Origin: Talpa occidentalis
Lineage: Eukaryota > Chordata > Mammalia > Eulipotyphla > Talpidae
DNA length: 64,000 nt
NCBI RefSeq assembly: GCF_014898055.3
Contig: NW_023603184.1
Location: forward strand, 110,722,615-110,786,614
Direction: 5' to 3'
This document shows, one piece after another, positions 60,850 through 64,000 of the stretch. The notes beneath the pieces are model-generated. The model had not been told where the DNA came from. It was given only the letters and a program-made list of their open reading frames with translations, and searched no databases. The translations under genes and the position numbers were made by a program. Each line of letters opens with the position of its first letter. The stretch's first letter is position 1.

Positions 60850-61030
60850 TGTTTTTTGTTGTTTTTTTTTTTTTTGACATACCATTGGTTTACAACCTTG
60901 TGTTTTGGAAGTATAGGATTTCCCCCACTCAGGTGGTAGTCACTGTGGTGCATGGACTACTAAAGGGTCCATAGTCTTCTACCATAGTCCATTGTGGGCT
61001 CTTCCCACTCTGTTCTCACCCCTCCCCTCT
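60850..61030 (-). mobile_element. Short L1 3'UTR, minus strand, nested
   Basis: A run of about 15 T followed by GACATACCATTGGTTTACAA and CATAGTCCATTGTGGGCTCT, resembling minus-strand L1 3' ends. It separates the 'YIENPRDF' and 'YQLSNVDYY' parts of the surrounding inverted ORF2. Confidence 0.6.
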
Positions 61031-61390
61031 GGATGCCTCAGTTCTAAAGTCTCTAGGGTTTTCAATATAGATTATCATGTCATCTGTAAATACATTTTTA
61101 CTTTTTTTTTTAACAATTTGGATTCCTTTTATATCTTTCTCTTGCCTAATTGCTCTAGTTAGGGCTTCCAGTACTATGTTGAATAGCAGTGGTGAAAGAG
61201 GACAATGAAAACAATAAGACATTGCTTTAAGACATAAAAGATACAAAGAAATGTAAAGGTATTCCCTGTTCATGGATTGGAAGACTTAACATTGCTAAAT
61301 GTCATCTTTCCCAAAGCAATATATAGATTATATAGATTCAGTGTAATCCCTCTCAAAGCTTCAATAGCACCCTTCAAAGAAATAGAACAA

Positions 61391-61842
61391 TTTATTTTTA
61401 TTTTATACATTTTTTACATCATTTTTCATTTTTGCACAATGCATGCATTTTCATCTTCGTTATATTCCCCATACAATTCCCACCCCCCTTGTTTTGATCC
61501 TACTCCCTCCTCCCCCCCCCCGTAGTGTATCTCTGGTTTATAGTTGATTGTTGATTTTTATTTTTACTTTATTAGAATTAGGTTTTTTCCTGGTCCCTTA
61601 TTTAGGTTTTCTAAATTCCTGCTATGAGTGAGGCCATCCGGTATTTTTCTTTTTCTTTCTGGCTTATATCACTGAGCATGATCCCTTCCAGCTCCTATGT
61701 TTATAGAAGCACTGTTTACAATGGCAAAGCTATGGAAACAATCCAAATGCCCAAAAATAGATGACTGGATCAAGGAGATAAGGTATATATACACAATGGA
61801 ATATTACTCAGCAATCAAAAAAGATAAGCTCATGCAATTTGC
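61391..61842 (-). mobile_element. L1 3' end, minus strand, with inverted 5' part, nested
   Basis: 13-bp duplication AGAAATAGAACAA at 61378-61390 and 61843-61855. 61391-61695 is the minus-strand 3'UTR and last coding segment, with the C-rich complement of the G-rich tract at about 61480-61520. 61696-61842 is forward ('[13 protein letters not shown]...KLMQFA') and ends about 11 nt short of where the minus part begins in L1 order. A clean twin-priming product. Confidence 0.9.
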
Positions 61843-62375
61843 AGAAATAGAACAAATATTACTGAAATTTATATGGAATAAAAAAAGCAATCTATATAGG
61901 CAAAACAATCCAAAGAAAAACAAAGGCAGTATCATACTATCACATTTCAAACTATACTACAAAGCTACAGTAATCAAGACAGTATGGTATTGGACTAAAA
62001 ATATATACATAGACCCATGTGTTAGAGTTGGGGAAACTGAACAAACATATACAAAGAATGAAACTCTCACTATCTTATACCACTAAGAAAATGAAAGACA
62101 AGCAATAGAGAAAAAATATTTATAGGTTATATATCAGACAAAAGATTTGTAAACAGAATATATAAAGAACTCTTAAGATCCAAAATAAGAACATAAGCAT
62201 TTAATTTTTTAAATGGCAAATGATTTGAATAGACCTCTATCAAGAAATATATACATATAACTTATAAATACATGAAGAGATTTTAACCAGCAACAGTCAT
62301 TATGGAAATGCAAATTAAAACTCCAAAATATAATTACACTCCCACTAAAATGACTCTAATCAAAAAAGCCTGTTA

Positions 62376-63076
62376 GGGAAATGCAAATCAAAACTACCAT
62401 GAGATACCATCTTACACCAGTGAGAATGGCACATATTAAAAAAACTAGCAACAACAAATGTTGGCGAGGTTGTGGAGAAAAAGGAACTCTCCTGCACTGT
62501 TGGTGGGAGTGCAAACTGGTCCAACCACTATGGAGAGCTGTGTGGAGATTTCTTAACCTACTAAACATAGAGCTTCCATATGATCCAGCAATTCCACTCC
62601 TAGGTATTTACCCAAAGGACACAGAAACATCAATTCCAAAGAGCACCTGCACCCCTATGTTTATAGCAGCACTGTTTACAATAGCTAAGCTTTGGAAACA
62701 ACCCAAATGCCCAAAAACAGATGACTGGATCAAGAAGATGTGGTACATATATACCATGGAATATTACTCAGCATTCAAAAAAGATAAACACATGCAATTT
62801 GCAGCAACATGGATGGCACTGGAAGGGATCATGCTCAGTGAAATAAGCCGAAAAGAAAAAGAAAAATACCGGATGGTCTCACTCATAGCAGGAATCTAGA
62901 AAACTTAAATAAGGGACCAGGAAAATGAATAACTATAAGAAAGTGAAAATCAAAATCAACAAAAAACTATGAACCAGAGACACTTTTTGGGGGTGGGGGG
63001 CGGGAGGGCAGGGATTGGGGTCAGAATGGGGGGGTTGCAATTGTATGGGGAATATAAAAATAAAATTTATTATAAA
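62376..63076 (+). mobile_element. Young 5'-truncated L1, nested
   Basis: Perfect 14-bp duplication AAAAAAGCCTGTTA at 62362-62375 and 63077-63090. It starts abruptly at GGGAAATGCAAATCAAAACT and stays open for the last 172 or so ORF2 codons: knuckle CWRGCGEKG...[19 protein letters not shown], end LIAGI at 62899. A G-rich 3'UTR and short A tail follow. It is nearly identical to the same region of the 23-27 kb copy, so probably the same young subfamily. Confidence 0.96.
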
Positions 63077-63245
63077 AAAAAAGCCTGTTAAATTAGGTGT
63101 AGAGAAAAGGTGGAAAAATGGACCCTTTTATATAGCTAGTGGGAATGTAAAATGAGACAGTCACTTTGAGAGTTTAGAAGTTTATTAAAGGGTTAAATAG
63201 TGAAACAGTAAGGTTAATTCCATGTTACTATTTAAAAACATAGCA

Positions 63246-64000
63246 AACCATGATTATTTGTAGGTTTTTGTATGCACACATATATAAATATATGTATTCA
63301 CATGTAAATATGTTGCACATATATTATTTACGTGATTGTGTTAATGTCAAAATCTAGCTTTCAAGTACCCACTCCCTAAGGTTTACATCTGCTCATCTTT
63401 TTAATCATGTTTTAAAAAAGTATAAAGTTCACACAAGGTAAAAAGTTCAGTACATTTTAGTGAACGAGTAAATGAATGAATACATTTGTGAATGATTAAA
63501 TGGATGGATGATGAATGGGTAAATGGATCAATATGCAGTTTATGATTTTCAAATTTAAATCTAATAAAAAATTCTAATTGTCTATCAACACTAGAATTCT
63601 GTTTTTACTCTCTGACATATTGATGTAAATGGTTTTGTGTTCTAGAATCACAATATAAATTAGAACTTCGCCTATTCAACCACAGAGCAAAAGCACACCA
63701 GTCACCTTGTAAATTGCTCCACTTAGAGGAGCATCACTTTTCCTGCCATGCTTTTGTGAATCATGTTGTTGATTGTTGATTTCAGAACAATGCTAAATCA
63801 ATTTCATTTTTGATCCAATGAAACAGTTTAAATAAAGTCTGCTTCTCAAAGAGATTTTGTGAGAAGCGATATCCACAGGCCAAAAAGTCATTAGTGCTTC
63901 CTTTGTCACTCACATACTAATTGTGTGGGGAATTACAAAAAACAATTTTGAGGCTCATAATGAGTGTCAGACAGTGCAATGCCCATGTGTTCTATTATGG
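63246..64000. other. Unassigned sequence
   Basis: A degenerate (ATGG/ATGA)n stretch at 63470-63530; no gene seen. Confidence 0.6.

Larger units (their letters stand above)
60620..63245 (+). mobile_element. Old L1 with inverted part, host of three nested L1 insertions
   Basis: 60620-61213 is reverse-complement ORF2: its complement runs from '[15 protein letters not shown]' through '[11 protein letters not shown]' (61273-61040) to 'YLRKEVKDL' (about 60625). At about 61225 the forward strand picks up almost the next position ('GIPCSWIG...KAIYR', 61261-61330). Forward ORF2 continues after each nested insert: 61856-62361 and 63091-63245. Nested pieces lie at about 60850-61030, 61391-61842 and 62376-63076. 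Coding is degenerate. Confidence 0.75.

Overview
The window is a gene-poor, AT-rich, intron- or intergenic-like stretch of a placental mammal genome. I find no host protein-coding exon, rRNA gene, tRNA gene or CRISPR array that I can support. What can be read is a layered record of retrotransposition: LINE-1 (L1) copies of several ages, eleven copies of a tRNA-derived SINE family, ancient MIR and L2 fossils, one MLT1-like LTR, and simple repeats. MIR, L2 and MLT1 relics together with young L1 place it in Eutheria. The SINE has pol III A and B boxes, and most copies end in AATAAA-type repeats followed by TCTTT. It does not match the human, mouse, dog, cow, pig or horse SINEs I know, so I do not name the species; a laurasiatherian is only a guess.

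Layout. 1-6.6 kb: mostly unassignable, with MIR fossils and a (CA)n tract. 6.7-8.0 kb: a SINE, a (TA)n tract and an L1 3' end. 8-18 kb: L2 and MIR fossils, an old L1 carrying a SINE, and two tiny L1 3'UTR stubs. 18-21 kb: two SINEs, one with an internal 34-bp triplication, and an old inverted L1 holding an unidentified 372-bp insert. 21.9-27.4 kb: the centrepiece, a young L1 with a 17-bp target-site duplication. Its 5' third, with ORF1, is inverted; its ORF2 is open over 1385 codons even though a SINE has landed inside it. 29.5-38 kb: three further L1 insertions with 5' inversions. 38-48.7 kb: SINEs and old L1M-type 3' ends. 51-54 kb: an old L1 split by an LTR-like unit that holds an MLT1 LTR. 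56-59.4 kb: two SINEs. 60.4-63.2 kb: a nest of L1 in L1, with at least four layers.

These parts do not act as a pathway. The one functional link is parasitic: the SINE duplications are A-rich at their 5' side, as expected if L1 ORF2 protein moved the SINE in trans. The most notable objects are the in-frame SINE insertion in ORF2, the recurrent 5' inversions (seven insertions), the two-heptad duplication in the ORF1 coiled coil, and the unidentified 372-bp insert. I see no evidence of a new biological system beyond this.
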